Below, one piece after another: positions 33,409-42,297 of a stretch of DNA of 47,680 bases (positions within the stretch are counted from its first letter, which is position 1; every line of letters starts with the position of its first letter). The stretch lies in the IMG/VR virus record IMGVR_UViG_3300032278_000017, positions 1-47,680 of that record; one strand, written 5' to 3'. The notes below the pieces were generated by a model. That model saw only the letters and a list, made by a program, of their open reading frames with translations. It made no database searches and was not told the origin of the DNA. The stretch is from a virus. The position numbers and the translations under genes were made by a program.

Positions 33409-33719
33409 TAATCATTCCACGGGGTGGAACCTTCTTCTTTCTTCTTAGGAGCTTTTTTCTTTTTCTTTGAAGGAGCCTTAGTCTTAGGAGGCTTATTAGC
33501 CGCCGGCCTTTTTCTTGTGGCCTTTTTCTGGACAGGAGCTTCTTCAGCGACTGGATTTTCATCCACTGATACTTCTGAACCTGTACCAGAGATAACACCA
33601 GCTTCGCTGAGACGAGCCTTTTGACGATCGGTTAGCCTTTCCGCGAGCATAGCTGCATGCTCTTCATTCTCTGGAAGGTAAACTTCATCGTCTATACGAA
33701 CTGCTCCATGGATTTTCAT
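33408..33719 (-). CDS. Small protein with histone-H1-like lysine-rich tail
   Basis: A 103-aa protein. Residues 1-45 (GAVRIDDEVYLPENEEHAAML..., then LTDRQKARLSEAGVISG) form a small beta/helix unit. The C-terminal half is an extended Lys/Pro/Ala tail (KKATRKRP, PPKTKAPSKKKKK) ending EEGSTPWND. The start ATG 33719 follows AAGG by five bases. Such tails bind nucleic acid; the gene directly follows the major capsid gene. It may help organise DNA in the head or act in head-tail joining (inference). Confidence 0.65.
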   Translation of the reverse strand: MKIHGAVRIDDEVYLPENEEHAAMLAERLTDRQKARLSEAGVISGTGSEVSVDENPVAEEAPVQKKATRKRPAANKPPKTKAPSKKKKKAPKKKEEGSTPWND

Positions 33720-33745
33720 GTATACCTTAATCAAAAGGATGAATG

Positions 33746-33771
33746 GGTAGGGGGTCCGAAGACCCCCCACC
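33746..33771 (-). terminator. Strong hairpin after the major capsid gene
   Basis: On the minus strand GGTGGGGGGTC, loop TTCG, GACCCCCTACC: 11 bp with one G-U and a UUCG tetraloop. The U-tract is poor. It probably raises the capsid:downstream expression ratio by partial termination or by protecting the 3' end. Confidence 0.65.
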
Positions 33772-33791
33772 GATTCAAAATGGTCTTAAGA

Positions 33792-34856
33792 TCAGACCCC
33801 AGCATCAATTACATACATCTTCTGTTCATCCGGATCGGGCATCGGATTAACTTGAGCTTCCACGGTTAGCTCTCTGCCGGCATTACCAGCTTCGTGATAG
33901 ACCGTTACACCTCGCACGTCTACCCCTGCTCCGGGCGATTGTGCGCTGATGTCAAAAGCTCTTGTTACAGGCGCGAAAGCCGTACTACCGACTCGCTGTC
34001 CTGCCGGAATAACCGCAACTTTCTGCGCCGGCCACACCTTAACAGAGGATTTCGCGGTGCCACCATCGTCAAACGTCTCGACAGTGTTCTCGTTCGTGTA
34101 AAACCTGAACGGAGAACCTAACTCGTCCTGAATACGCTGCTCGAGTTGAGGCAGCATTACCTTCAGGCCAGAAGCTGCTCCTGGCATCGGGTTAGGGGCA
34201 TCGACCTGAATTGCATTCCGAGTCGCAAGGCGTAGCATCACACCTTCGATCGGGCCTACGTTCTCAATAGCTGTTTGCAGCCACGTTAGCAAGAGGTCGT
34301 AAGCATTCACGCCCCCATTGTCCCAAGCTGTTCCAGCAGTTTGATATCTACCTGCGGCAAATCCATAACTGACCGTAAATGAATCTCCAGTCTGTGGATT
34401 CGTGGTGATAATTTCACCATTTGCCCAAGCAGTCATTACATCAAGTTCTAACCGACGCCAATTAGCCAGAGCCAATTCCTCGGTTCGAGATGGAATCCGT
34501 GAACCGACAACTTCTCGGAACAATGCCTGATTCCCTCTTACTTCATTCTGGAGATCGTTGATCTCCTTTTCTTCGATACGGAAGTACGACTCGATCGGTA
34601 CCCACTCGATCTCCGAACGAGGCGGAGTCTGGAGCGGTATGTACCGTCCGCGTGTATTCCATTCACGCCTATCAGCGGTCACACGAACATCTTGAGTTGA
34701 AAGCGACGCGATCTTGGTTTGGTCCACATCTCGGCGCGGCATAAAGCCGTCCCAGAGTAAACGACCCTGATCCGTCGGGTCGACTGTCTGCGCACGAACA
34801 GTCAGCGCAGTGGGCGACAAGAGCTCTTCAGCCTGCATCCAGGTGAAATCAGCCAT
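33792..34856 (-). CDS. Major capsid protein (lambda E-type HK97 fold)
   Basis: A 354-aa protein. The N-terminus (WDGFMPRRDVDQTKIASL) and the region VGSRIPSRTEELALANWRR, then ALTVE/VEAQVNPMPDPDEQKMYVID at the end, match phage E-type major capsid proteins. It lies after the decoration protein and scaffold genes and is followed by a strong hairpin, consistent with high expression. Confidence 0.88.
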   Translation of the reverse strand: MADFTWMQAEELLSPTALTVRAQTVDPTDQGRLLWDGFMPRRDVDQTKIASLSTQDVRVTADRREWNTRGRYIPLQTPPRSEIEWVPIESYFRIEEKEINDLQNEVRGNQALFREVVGSRIPSRTEELALANWRRLELDVMTAWANGEIITTNPQTGDSFTVSYGFAAGRYQTAGTAWDNGGVNAYDLLLTWLQTAIENVGPIEGVMLRLATRNAIQVDAPNPMPGAASGLKVMLPQLEQRIQDELGSPFRFYTNENTVETFDDGGTAKSSVKVWPAQKVAVIPAGQRVGSTAFAPVTRAFDISAQSPGAGVDVRGVTVYHEAGNAGRELTVEAQVNPMPDPDEQKMYVIDAGV

Positions 34857-34898
34857 GTGCCTTTAACCTCCCTTGGGTTGTATAATCCGTTTAACGGA

Positions 34899-35711
34899 TC
34901 AGAGTGAAGTGAAGACGATACTATCGGAGATGTTATAAAGCTCTTCATCCGTTAGTGTACGTCCGAGGGAATCTTCGACGATATGACGTTGCATCATGCA
35001 ATGAGTCGCGATGGCAACATCAATATCCGTAGCAGCATCAAGTAAAGCAGTTGTGTTACCCGCAGCAACTTTCGTCGCCTCGATAACTACGCCGTAGCCT
35101 CGACCCACGTTCTGAGTCGGACTCTGTACTGCCTGCTCAACAAAAGTCGCCGTGGTTAAGTCACTGCCGTTTGTCATATCGTCAGTAACACTTGTCCAGC
35201 CACCAGAGTCGGCCGCGATCGCAATGTGGCCCACTTTAGCGTTTCCAACATCAGCTTTCGGCGCAGCAGCCAATGCAGCGGCTGCTGTATCGTAAGCCTG
35301 TGTAGCAGAAGCCACCTTAGACGTAAAGGCGCCTGCCGCACTAACCTGAACTACAATTACACCAAATTTCGAGGCGCTGACAACTTGTGCAGCGGTAACA
35401 GGAATAGTGGCGTCTGCGGCAACATCAACTTGTCTACCATCAATAAAGGCAGTAAGCTGTGAAGCCGTCTTGTACTCTTCAGCGGTGCTGCTAATTGCAA
35501 AACCGCCAAGCTCAAGAATAATTCCGTCTGTACTCGGCATTATTCCTTCGCGTGTCATAATCACACCGGGCTTCAAAAATCCATGCGTATCGACTTCGTA
35601 AGTTGTTAACTCCGATACATCAACACGCACTGGCACGGCATGATCGATAGGGCCAATAAACGGACTCGGGTGAATTGCCCCGCCTACCGTATTGGTCACT
35701 GATAATGGCAT
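34899..35711 (-). CDS. Head decoration-like protein with extended domain
   Basis: A 270-aa protein between scaffold and capsid genes. The first ~75 residues (SELTTYEVDTHGFLKPGVIMTREG) resemble D-type head decoration proteins. A longer beta/Ala-rich region follows (GVIVVQVSAAGAFTSKVAS, AAAALAAAPKADVGN) and then a helical tail. Two adjacent ATGs follow AGGAGGTCG; the second (35711) has the better spacing. Decoration or cementing of the capsid is inferred; it is longer than typical D proteins (about 110 aa). Confidence 0.6.
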   Translation of the reverse strand: MPLSVTNTVGGAIHPSPFIGPIDHAVPVRVDVSELTTYEVDTHGFLKPGVIMTREGIMPSTDGIILELGGFAISSTAEEYKTASQLTAFIDGRQVDVAADATIPVTAAQVVSASKFGVIVVQVSAAGAFTSKVASATQAYDTAAAALAAAPKADVGNAKVGHIAIAADSGGWTSVTDDMTNGSDLTTATFVEQAVQSPTQNVGRGYGVVIEATKVAAGNTTALLDAATDIDVAIATHCMMQRHIVEDSLGRTLTDEELYNISDSIVFTSL

Positions 35712-35741
35712 CATCGACCTCCTAATAATACTGTGAACATT

Positions 35742-36455
35742 TTAGCCGGTACGAACCATCCCAAGTCGATCTTCAATTGAGCGGCTAACCGACTGCTCTT
35801 GAACTACCTTTTGCTTATTCTCGGCTTCTTGACGAATCTTATCGTAGATGGTTCCACCTTTGTCACCACCTCCGCCGCCACCTCCTGGAACAAAGTTCCT
35901 TGTGCCCGCTACCTTCTCAGGCTGTTCAATCGAGGCGGCTCTCAATCCATTTAAAACCGGAACCTTTCCTTTTGCATCTTCGAACGACATTGCTACTTGA
36001 TTTTCACCAGCAAGAGTAAGATAAGGTGTAGCCACCATCTCATCTCTGTCGTTCTTCTTTTTCCGTACCTCAAATTTCGCTCCACTGAGGTCTGGAATGG
36101 CTATAAGTGTATCAACCGCTTCTTCAGCGAGGCCAGCCGCTTGCGCAAAGCTGACAGCAGTTGCCCGTATTTCGAGCCCCTGCAACTTTGTCGACGCCTC
36201 TGTGCCGGCTTCCAGCCGGGCCTTCACATCTGCAGAATGTCCTAGTTCTTGAAAAGCTCGAAACTCAAGTCCATCATTTTTAGAAATGAGCAATTGACCT
36301 TCCTCTGGAACTGATTCGCGCAGACCATTGATCTCTTCTCGCTGCTTCCGGTTATCCTTCTCAAGATCATTAATCTTCTTACCGACTGATTCGGGTGTAC
36401 CGAACGTCCGGTAACGCGCAAATTCCATTATCTCTGCATCCGTAATCTCGGGCAT
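35742..36455 (-). CDS. Scaffolding protein
   Basis: A 237-aa charged protein with an N-terminal coiled coil (VGKKINDLEKDNRKQREEINGL), a middle region with DSLIAIP-type helices and a Gly-rich break (GGGGGGGDKGG) before a helical, basic C-terminus (YDKIRQEAENKQKVVQEQ). This is a typical scaffold pattern and is located right before decoration and capsid genes. The ATG 36455 has AAGG eight bases upstream; the GTG at 36464 overlaps it. No head protease gene was found, so the scaffold may leave intact. Confidence 0.7.
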   Translation of the reverse strand: MPEITDAEIMEFARYRTFGTPESVGKKINDLEKDNRKQREEINGLRESVPEEGQLLISKNDGLEFRAFQELGHSADVKARLEAGTEASTKLQGLEIRATAVSFAQAAGLAEEAVDTLIAIPDLSGAKFEVRKKKNDRDEMVATPYLTLAGENQVAMSFEDAKGKVPVLNGLRAASIEQPEKVAGTRNFVPGGGGGGGDKGGTIYDKIRQEAENKQKVVQEQSVSRSIEDRLGMVRTG

Positions 36456-36565
36456 CACTGTCACCTTGACAGGTTAGGCGCTGGCCTCCAGCCCCTCAAT
36501 GAATGATTTATACTTCTACATAAGGTAATAGGTAATGCGGGAAAACACAACCTCACGCTTGTTTC

Positions 36566-36811
36566 TTATTTTTTAATTGAAGCATAAGCCACAGTAGTAG
36601 AGACAATGCCGTTCATCTTTCTACGGCGCACTCTCACTAGCTCAATAGCGCCATCTATAAGTAGATTACGTAAACGAACGCGAACCATTGCTGCACTTAT
36701 ATTTAAAGCTTCCGCAAGTTCGAGCACGGTCATAGCACCATCTTCGGTTTCGGTAAGGACAAGGGCATCTCTGACTTGTTCAAGGAGTTCCGATTCAGTA
36801 ATATGAGCCAC
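36566..36811 (-). CDS. Winged-helix DNA-binding protein in the head cassette
   Basis: An 81-aa protein: a first helix LLEQVRDALVL, then the helix-turn-helix TVLELAEALNISAAMVRVRLRNLL, then a wing IELVRVRRR. This fits a small winged-helix regulator (MarR/ArsR-like size). It begins right at the stop of the phosphoesterase gene. A regulator embedded in a morphogenesis operon could give late feedback control (inference). Confidence 0.7.
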   Translation of the reverse strand: MAHITESELLEQVRDALVLTETEDGAMTVLELAEALNISAAMVRVRLRNLLIDGAIELVRVRRRKMNGIVSTTVAYASIKK

Positions 36812-37651
36812 CTACACCTCCACGGTTGTTGGTCTATCGGGAGTGTATAGAACGGTTTTCATGTCATAACCATCATCGTCTATTTCAAACCACACAAGTC
36901 CAATGTCAGCAAGTGATTCGGCAACCCTATGTACATACTCCGTAGCAAGTTGCCAAGCCGGTAGAGCCACGGCTCTCGTCTTTACCTTATGAATCCTTCC
37001 ACTATCAGCGAATTGATGGAAGTGAGAACGAATAGCTACATCGGGTGGATCTTCGTGATCCATCATGTAGTTAAAGAAGATATCTTGAGCGAACCATCTG
37101 ATGTATGGACCTTTGGTGTGAGCACGTCTTCCCATGCGTCCATGGTGCTTAACATCGAATAGTACGGGACCAATCTTAATCATCCTTGAATATGATGATT
37201 TATTACCAGTGTCGGGATCTCCTATAACTTTCCAGCCCAGAGCTTTAAGGGATCTCGCAATTCCTTCCTCTGAGCCACCTGCTCTGCCCACATGGCTAGG
37301 TGTGCCTCTTAAGATATGAATGGTCTTAGGCTTGAGAGCCAGTGGAACTCTGAGGGACTCCATCGCACACCTCATATGGATGCCCGTCAGTCCACTCGCA
37401 ATTTGGGTAGTACGATGATGATCTCCATCAATGAGATCACCGTTTAATATAAGATGTAATGCAGCGCTTTTATGCTTACGCTTAACTGACTGGATTACGC
37501 CCCATGCCATCTCCCAGTTATCCCAAAGCCAGTTCTGAGCCTTAGACGGCATATACATACCATCGTCATCAAGCTCCAAACCTTCGGGCGGGCACAACCC
37601 TACCGTGGAGCCACAGTGAGTGTCTCCTAAACATACAACTATATGCTTCAT
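36812..37651 (-). CDS. Calcineurin-like metallophosphoesterase
   Basis: A 279-aa enzyme with the two-metal site of this family: GDTHCGS (D-x-H), LILNGDLIDGD (GD), RGTPSHVG in the GNH-like position, MKHHGR-like KHHGRMG, and RSHFHQF (H-x-H). It may cleave phosphodiesters in nucleic acid or nucleotides. Overlaps the portal stop by four bases. Its position between portal and scaffold is unusual. Confidence 0.8.
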   Translation of the reverse strand: MKHIVVCLGDTHCGSTVGLCPPEGLELDDDGMYMPSKAQNWLWDNWEMAWGVIQSVKRKHKSAALHLILNGDLIDGDHHRTTQIASGLTGIHMRCAMESLRVPLALKPKTIHILRGTPSHVGRAGGSEEGIARSLKALGWKVIGDPDTGNKSSYSRMIKIGPVLFDVKHHGRMGRRAHTKGPYIRWFAQDIFFNYMMDHEDPPDVAIRSHFHQFADSGRIHKVKTRAVALPAWQLATEYVHRVAESLADIGLVWFEIDDDGYDMKTVLYTPDRPTTVEV

Positions 37652-39462
37652 TCATTTTCTTCCTCGATGTCCGTATCGGAGAGGGGATTAGGCTCATCTT
37701 CAAGTGTTTGTCCTGGTATAAGCTGTTCGGGTACCTCTGGTACTTCAAGAGCTGCCAGAATATCTTCAGGCACCCCTAACTCACGCATCACCTCGATAAC
37801 ACTTTCAGTAGTGAAAGTTTGACTAGCTGTTCCAGCCCGTTCAAGAATACTCATAATATGTGCCGTAGATGTATCGATACGCGCTATCTCGGCATTTGTA
37901 TCATCAATACCCAAACGAGTCATAACTGTAGATTTTGACAATACACCCGCTTCATAAGCCTCTAGATCTAAACGCACTAGATCAGGACTTCTAGGTCCAG
38001 CGTTAATATTCTGTTCAACGGTAAGCCTTAAAAAATTCGTAAAGCGTCCTTCATTGCCCGATAGATTTTCCGCCAAAGCAAGAGCAGTAGTAAGAAGCTC
38101 TCTAAGCATACCTTCTTGAGAAGTCTTACGCTTTTCGAGATCCTTTTCAAATACAGCCCGAGCCTGTTCATAAGCAATACCGCTACTCTCGGCATTTGAT
38201 ACACCTCCAAGATGTCCTTGAGCACACATTCGTAGAATACGCCTACGTACACTATCTGCGGCTAACAAGTAAGGACCAGGATCTACTGGATCGACAATTA
38301 CCACTCCAGGTTGGGAATGACTCTTCTGGTCACCCCTTTCATCAGCAATAGGCAGACCAACTAACTCAGTTGTGGTACTTGCGCCCAACGTCCTAGGCTG
38401 TGGAATAACCTGCCACTGTCTCCCTTCATCATCCCGTTCAATAAAGGCTCCGTCCTTAAGAGTATCTCCATCTTCGTAAGGAATCCGTAAGCCCTGCGGT
38501 TTCGCGTTAGTTGTATACCTCTCTCGAAATGCGGCCGTTTCTCCAATACGCGTCACAATTGTGGTTAACAGATTCAATTGGCGTTGAGTACGTATAACAG
38601 GATCGGTAATTAGAATGTTAGCACTCATCTCAGCCATCAACAAACGACCACCAAGAGGTAACTCCGCAACCACATCAGGTTTATCCTCATTCGCATATGT
38701 GATACGCAGAGTAGTTTCGGAGTCTTTATCGTTTACACGCTCTGGATCGAGATATACGAGTTCTGCCCGAGGAAAATCAATACGTTTACCATCAGCCGCG
38801 AATTCAACTTCAACGTCAAGAAAAACAGCTATTTTATCCATCGTACTTTTATCTGTGATTATAGCACCCCACTTAGGCTGAGGGGCCATCACATGAATAA
38901 AGCTTAAAGCTTCTTCTATAGAACTTACTTCTCGAACAGTAATAGTATTATCAGGATTACGTATCAAAAAACGGTGGGGTATCCAAAGACGTAGATCAGC
39001 CCACCCCGCCCATGCCGCAGTACGTTGATTATTTTGAATATGCTCTTGCATACGCTGCGTATGCCACCATTCTTCCAGAATGGGTAATAATTCATTTAAT
39101 CTCGCCTTGACACTTTCGGTTGTCGCTGGCGTTTCCAATATAGGTGTACCACCCAGCTGCGGGTTTGAGAACGCGTTTTCGATATTCGCCAGAACTTCGC
39201 CGATCGCGTCCTCAGGAGCAAATTGTTTCTCGATAGTCGTGTTAGTTGTAGCATCTCCAGGACCTACCCACTCCGTACCTTTCTGGAAGTGATTTTTATC
39301 CACCACATATCCGGCTGTGATAGTATAATCAGTAGGGAGTACATCGGCTAAGGCTTTTTGAGCATCCTCGTACTTCCATTTAGCAAAAGGTGCGACAGCT
39401 AACAGATGTGGTACTTCTGCCGATTCAACCGGCTCGGTTTGAACAGCTACTTCAGGAGGCAT
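37648..39462 (-). CDS. Portal protein
   Basis: A 604-aa protein following the terminase large subunit with an 11-base overlap, as expected for a portal. Recognisable parts: WWHTQRMQEHIQNNQRTAAW, RLWIPHRFLIR, AELVYLDPERVN, a long helix QRQLNLLTTIVTRIGETAAFRERY (stem), and a clip/C-terminal part with SDTDIEEENE acidic end. No protease fusion. It forms the dodecameric DNA channel. Confidence 0.8.
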   Translation of the reverse strand: MPPEVAVQTEPVESAEVPHLLAVAPFAKWKYEDAQKALADVLPTDYTITAGYVVDKNHFQKGTEWVGPGDATTNTTIEKQFAPEDAIGEVLANIENAFSNPQLGGTPILETPATTESVKARLNELLPILEEWWHTQRMQEHIQNNQRTAAWAGWADLRLWIPHRFLIRNPDNTITVREVSSIEEALSFIHVMAPQPKWGAIITDKSTMDKIAVFLDVEVEFAADGKRIDFPRAELVYLDPERVNDKDSETTLRITYANEDKPDVVAELPLGGRLLMAEMSANILITDPVIRTQRQLNLLTTIVTRIGETAAFRERYTTNAKPQGLRIPYEDGDTLKDGAFIERDDEGRQWQVIPQPRTLGASTTTELVGLPIADERGDQKSHSQPGVVIVDPVDPGPYLLAADSVRRRILRMCAQGHLGGVSNAESSGIAYEQARAVFEKDLEKRKTSQEGMLRELLTTALALAENLSGNEGRFTNFLRLTVEQNINAGPRSPDLVRLDLEAYEAGVLSKSTVMTRLGIDDTNAEIARIDTSTAHIMSILERAGTASQTFTTESVIEVMRELGVPEDILAALEVPEVPEQLIPGQTLEDEPNPLSDTDIEEENE

Positions 39463-40711
39463 AACTATGTCCCGCGTAAATGGTAGTTTGAGTCTTTCTG
39501 GCTCTGATTAAAGGAGCAAGGGCGTACCTGGCGCTATCTATAAGATGATTATGTTTATCCACTATCTTTGGAAGTACCTCACCAGTGTCCCTATCTGTTT
39601 TATAGCTATAGAGGCGGCATTCTTCTTTGAAGTGTTTACAACTTGGGTGAATAACAATCGCCTCAAAACCTCGTAAGAAAGCGATACCGTCTTCAATAGA
39701 TCCAGGCCATTTATAGACTGACGTAATACGCCTCGGACCATGCCTTTTAAGATAAGAGATTGTTTCAGGTCTTGCAGAATCAGCACGAATAACACGATGC
39801 GTAATCGCCTTACCCATATCTCGCATCCATCGATTATAAGTGTGATCGATGTCTAATCTAACTTTCCAAGATTCTCTTCGAACATGAAGAATACCCTGAG
39901 AAGCAATCTCCCCGTGTCTTTTAGGAACACGTTTAATCCAGAGTTCTATACAAGTTGTGGGATCTTCAGCGAATCCAAAATCAGCTCCGTTATACGGGCC
40001 TAGCCAGAGTTTAGAGTGGGGGTCAGGCTCAAATGATTCAACACGCCATTTGCCATGCAAAATCTGCGCTTCCGACGATCTTCGCGGTTGCCCTCCCCAT
40101 ACATGATCCGCCGCGTCTGGGTCAACACGATAGAGATAATTCTTCTCTTCCTCAAGTGTTGAAGGGAACCAAGGGTTATCTTCCCATCCGACTTTCTCAA
40201 CGATAGCATTAGGTGGCTCTTCGACCACAAATCGTTGGTAAGTAGGGTCTTCTTCAAGATCGGGGTTGAACGAGATCCAAATCTCTGATCCTTCTTTACG
40301 AATAGTTGGAATAAGAATTTCCCAGGAATCTTTAGTAACCGATTCTGCTTCTTCAACCCAACAAATATCGATCCCTTCAAGGGATTTAATTCTGTTCGTG
40401 TTATACCGAAGTCCTTCAAAGATAATGGAAGATCCAGTGGTAGAGTGGACAATCTCTCTTTTCGTGACTTGCCAACCTGGAAGATCCATAAGTGCCATCT
40501 GATCTTGAAAAAGCTTGTGGACTGAATCGGCAATGGATTTTTGGTATTCGCGGCAACATAGGATACGCATAGTCCGTTGTGAGCCCATAATAAGAATAGC
40601 TCTTGCGAAACTCCAGGACCGAGCAGCTCCTCGACCTCCCCAATAGACTTTATAACGCCTTGGCATAAAGAGTCCGCGCGAATAGTATGGAAGTTGCGCA
40701 TCTACTTGCAT
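39452..40711 (-). CDS. Terminase large subunit (PBSX/Terminase_3 type)
   Basis: A 419-aa packaging motor. N-terminal ATPase: YWGGRGAARSWSFAR is in the Walker A position, with Ala-Arg where Gly-Lys is usual; IDICWVEEAE is Walker B. The C-terminal nuclease has GADFGFAEDPT (first Asp), RADSARPETISYLKRHG, and HNHLIDSARYAL (last Asp). All three parts are in order and the size is normal. It overlaps the portal gene and abuts the 95-aa gene. Confidence 0.88.
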   Translation of the reverse strand: MQVDAQLPYYSRGLFMPRRYKVYWGGRGAARSWSFARAILIMGSQRTMRILCCREYQKSIADSVHKLFQDQMALMDLPGWQVTKREIVHSTTGSSIIFEGLRYNTNRIKSLEGIDICWVEEAESVTKDSWEILIPTIRKEGSEIWISFNPDLEEDPTYQRFVVEEPPNAIVEKVGWEDNPWFPSTLEEEKNYLYRVDPDAADHVWGGQPRRSSEAQILHGKWRVESFEPDPHSKLWLGPYNGADFGFAEDPTTCIELWIKRVPKRHGEIASQGILHVRRESWKVRLDIDHTYNRWMRDMGKAITHRVIRADSARPETISYLKRHGPRRITSVYKWPGSIEDGIAFLRGFEAIVIHPSCKHFKEECRLYSYKTDRDTGEVLPKIVDKHNHLIDSARYALAPLIRARKTQTTIYAGHSYAS

Positions 40712-40998
40712 TAGTTACCTTCCATCTCAAGACGAACCTTGAGCAAGGCTATCTCCCTTTCTAGATCGGATAGGCGATTCTGTAAAGCGGCAATCTGTTC
40801 CGTCAAAAGCCCAGTAGTACCGATGTACTTCTTCTGCCGATCCGCTACATCAGCGATCTCTACCATTGCAGTAGCATCCGCTTGTTCCATCGCGGTAAAC
40901 CGGCCTCCCGCTACCCAAGCAGCTACCAGAATAGAGATAGCAAAGCCGATACTGATTGCCGGAAGTGAGGACGCTTTGGTAATCGTTGTATTACTCAT
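40711..40998 (-). CDS. TM plus coiled-coil protein (95 aa)
   Basis: A membrane segment at about residues 12-32 (LPAISIGFAISILVAAWVAG) followed by a coiled coil (QIAALQNRLSDLEREIALLKVRLEME). Located between terminase genes, with start/stop coupling to the large subunit. It resembles holin- or spanin-like accessory proteins; function is uncertain. Confidence 0.6.
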   Translation of the reverse strand: MSNTTITKASSLPAISIGFAISILVAAWVAGGRFTAMEQADATAMVEIADVADRQKKYIGTTGLLTEQIAALQNRLSDLEREIALLKVRLEMEGN

Positions 40999-41019
40999 AG
41001 CCCCAGAACTCTCTTCCCT

Positions 41020-41256
41020 CTATCGGTTGGATCGAACAAACTCCACCAAAATCTTGATGTCTGAACGCATCTCAGCTACTGAGACTTTTAACTCACCCAT
41101 AGCTTTTGCATTGTCTTCATGCCGTCTACCGAACTCATTCTTGACTTCGTATAGGCTGAACACCAAAAATCGATACAAGGCGTAAATGGCTCCCAATAAC
41201 AGAACTAAAGGGAGCCCGTACTGCTCGATCAAACTTAAAAAGCTATTAGGCTCCAT
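41020..41256 (-). CDS. TM plus helical protein (78 aa)
   Basis: An N-terminal membrane span (YGLPLVLLLGAIYALYRFLV) and a charged helical tail (VAEMRSDIKILVEFVRSNR). Same architecture as the adjacent 95-aa gene, so the two may act together. Holin-like is one option; there is a better holin candidate at 15055. Confidence 0.6.
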   Translation of the reverse strand: MEPNSFLSLIEQYGLPLVLLLGAIYALYRFLVFSLYEVKNEFGRRHEDNAKAMGELKVSVAEMRSDIKILVEFVRSNR

Positions 41257-41270
41257 AGGGCACCATCTTT

Positions 41271-41930
41271 TTAGGGTGTACCAGTAGCGTCAGCCGCTCT
41301 GTCTGAATCCGACTCTATGAAAGCTACAGGGCCTGATGCGGCATCTATCTGACTAAAGTCTTCTGTCTCTTCAAGTTGTTCACTAGTTGGCCCTAATTCG
41401 GCAGATTCACCATTAGGAAGAACAAAGTTGACGTTAACCGACAAAGGTGCTCCGCCAGGTCCGCCTATATCTATACTATCATGGAACATACTATGAACAC
41501 GAGCAAGATCCCTAAGAGCAGCCACAGAATCGTGAAACTCAATCTTAGGGTTCCCATTACTATCAAAACTAAAGCTCTTAATGAATTGACTATTTTCGAT
41601 AACAGCTTCGTTGTCTACTCTTAGAGCTCCTGTACGGGGATCGCATTTGACAATGTCACCCATCTCAGATCGAGCAATCTCAGTAAACCGAAGGAGCACT
41701 TCTGTAGCATCCATAGTGTGGGCATCTAGGCGTTCCTGTATGTATGCGCGCACGTTGGGGTGCCGAAGAAGTTTAGAAGCGTTACCGGAGTTATTTGATT
41801 CGGGGATTACATAGCCGGCGAACTCATAAGCAGCCCGCCCATTGAATCGCTTACCAGTATTTGCGCCAGTAAGCCATTCATCGGCGAACATCTTCTGTTT
41901 TGCACGTAATTTACCGACCGCTGTACTCAT
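41271..41930 (-). CDS. Terminase small subunit
   Basis: A 219-aa protein with the Terminase_2 pattern: KLRAKQKMFADEWLTGANTG, AAYEFAGYVIPESNNSGNASKLLRHPNVRAYIQERL (short motif ASKLLRHPNVRAYI) and VLLRFTEIARSEMGD, ending in an acidic tail. It recognises phage DNA for packaging. ATG 41930 overlaps the upstream stop (TAATG); a longer start at 41957 is less likely. Two small TM genes separate it from the large subunit. Confidence 0.85.
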   Translation of the reverse strand: MSTAVGKLRAKQKMFADEWLTGANTGKRFNGRAAYEFAGYVIPESNNSGNASKLLRHPNVRAYIQERLDAHTMDATEVLLRFTEIARSEMGDIVKCDPRTGALRVDNEAVIENSQFIKSFSFDSNGNPKIEFHDSVAALRDLARVHSMFHDSIDIGGPGGAPLSVNVNFVLPNGESAELGPTSEQLEETEDFSQIDAASGPVAFIESDSDRAADATGTP

Positions 41931-42175
41931 TAGGCGTCTTCTCCCGGTGACATCCATCCTGCTGTGGGATCACAAATAAAGCATTCGCGTCCAGCTTTTA
42001 CTTCAAGCCCACAGCCATCACAGATTCTTGATCCGGCATGGAAATCCCATTGACATAACCAACAGTACCGCTCATTCTCTTCACTTTCGGAAGAACAACG
42101 AGGGCAATGGATAGTTATCTCGAAGGTACGAGGAATATCATATACAAAAATGGTATCCGAAGGTAAAAAAGTCAA
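41930..42175 (-). CDS. Double zinc-ribbon protein
   Basis: Up to 81 aa with four cysteine pairs: CPRC, CWLC, CDGC and CFIC, which can build two zinc ribbons. The only in-frame start I see is TTG 42175, with no good ribosome site, so the start is uncertain. It lies just before the terminase small subunit; a nucleic-acid-binding accessory is plausible. Confidence 0.6.
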   Translation of the reverse strand: MTFLPSDTIFVYDIPRTFEITIHCPRCSSESEENERYCWLCQWDFHAGSRICDGCGLEVKAGRECFICDPTAGWMSPGEDA

Positions 42176-42183
42176 GGGTCATC

Positions 42184-42288
42184 TTATAGCTTACCTTCTC
42201 GCTCTTCCTCATACATTATTGTGGCTATAGCCAATCCACACAAACCTCCAATGAAGCACCCAAGAAGGAGCCCGACGTAAAAAGACAT
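42184..42288 (-). CDS. Tiny membrane protein (34 aa)
   Basis: A 34-aa frame: MSFYVGLLLGCFIGGLCGLA, then IATIMYEEEREGKL. One Gly-rich membrane span and an acidic tail; AGGAG lies nine bases before the ATG. It is part of the chain of closely packed small genes at the start of the late operon. Confidence 0.5.
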   Translation of the reverse strand: MSFYVGLLLGCFIGGLCGLAIATIMYEEEREGKL

Positions 42289-42297
42289 TTACTTCTC

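Noticed and set aside
40000-40701. 233-aa minus-strand frame inside the large terminase
   Set aside because: The terminase frame on the same strand carries all ATPase and nuclease motifs; this frame shows none.
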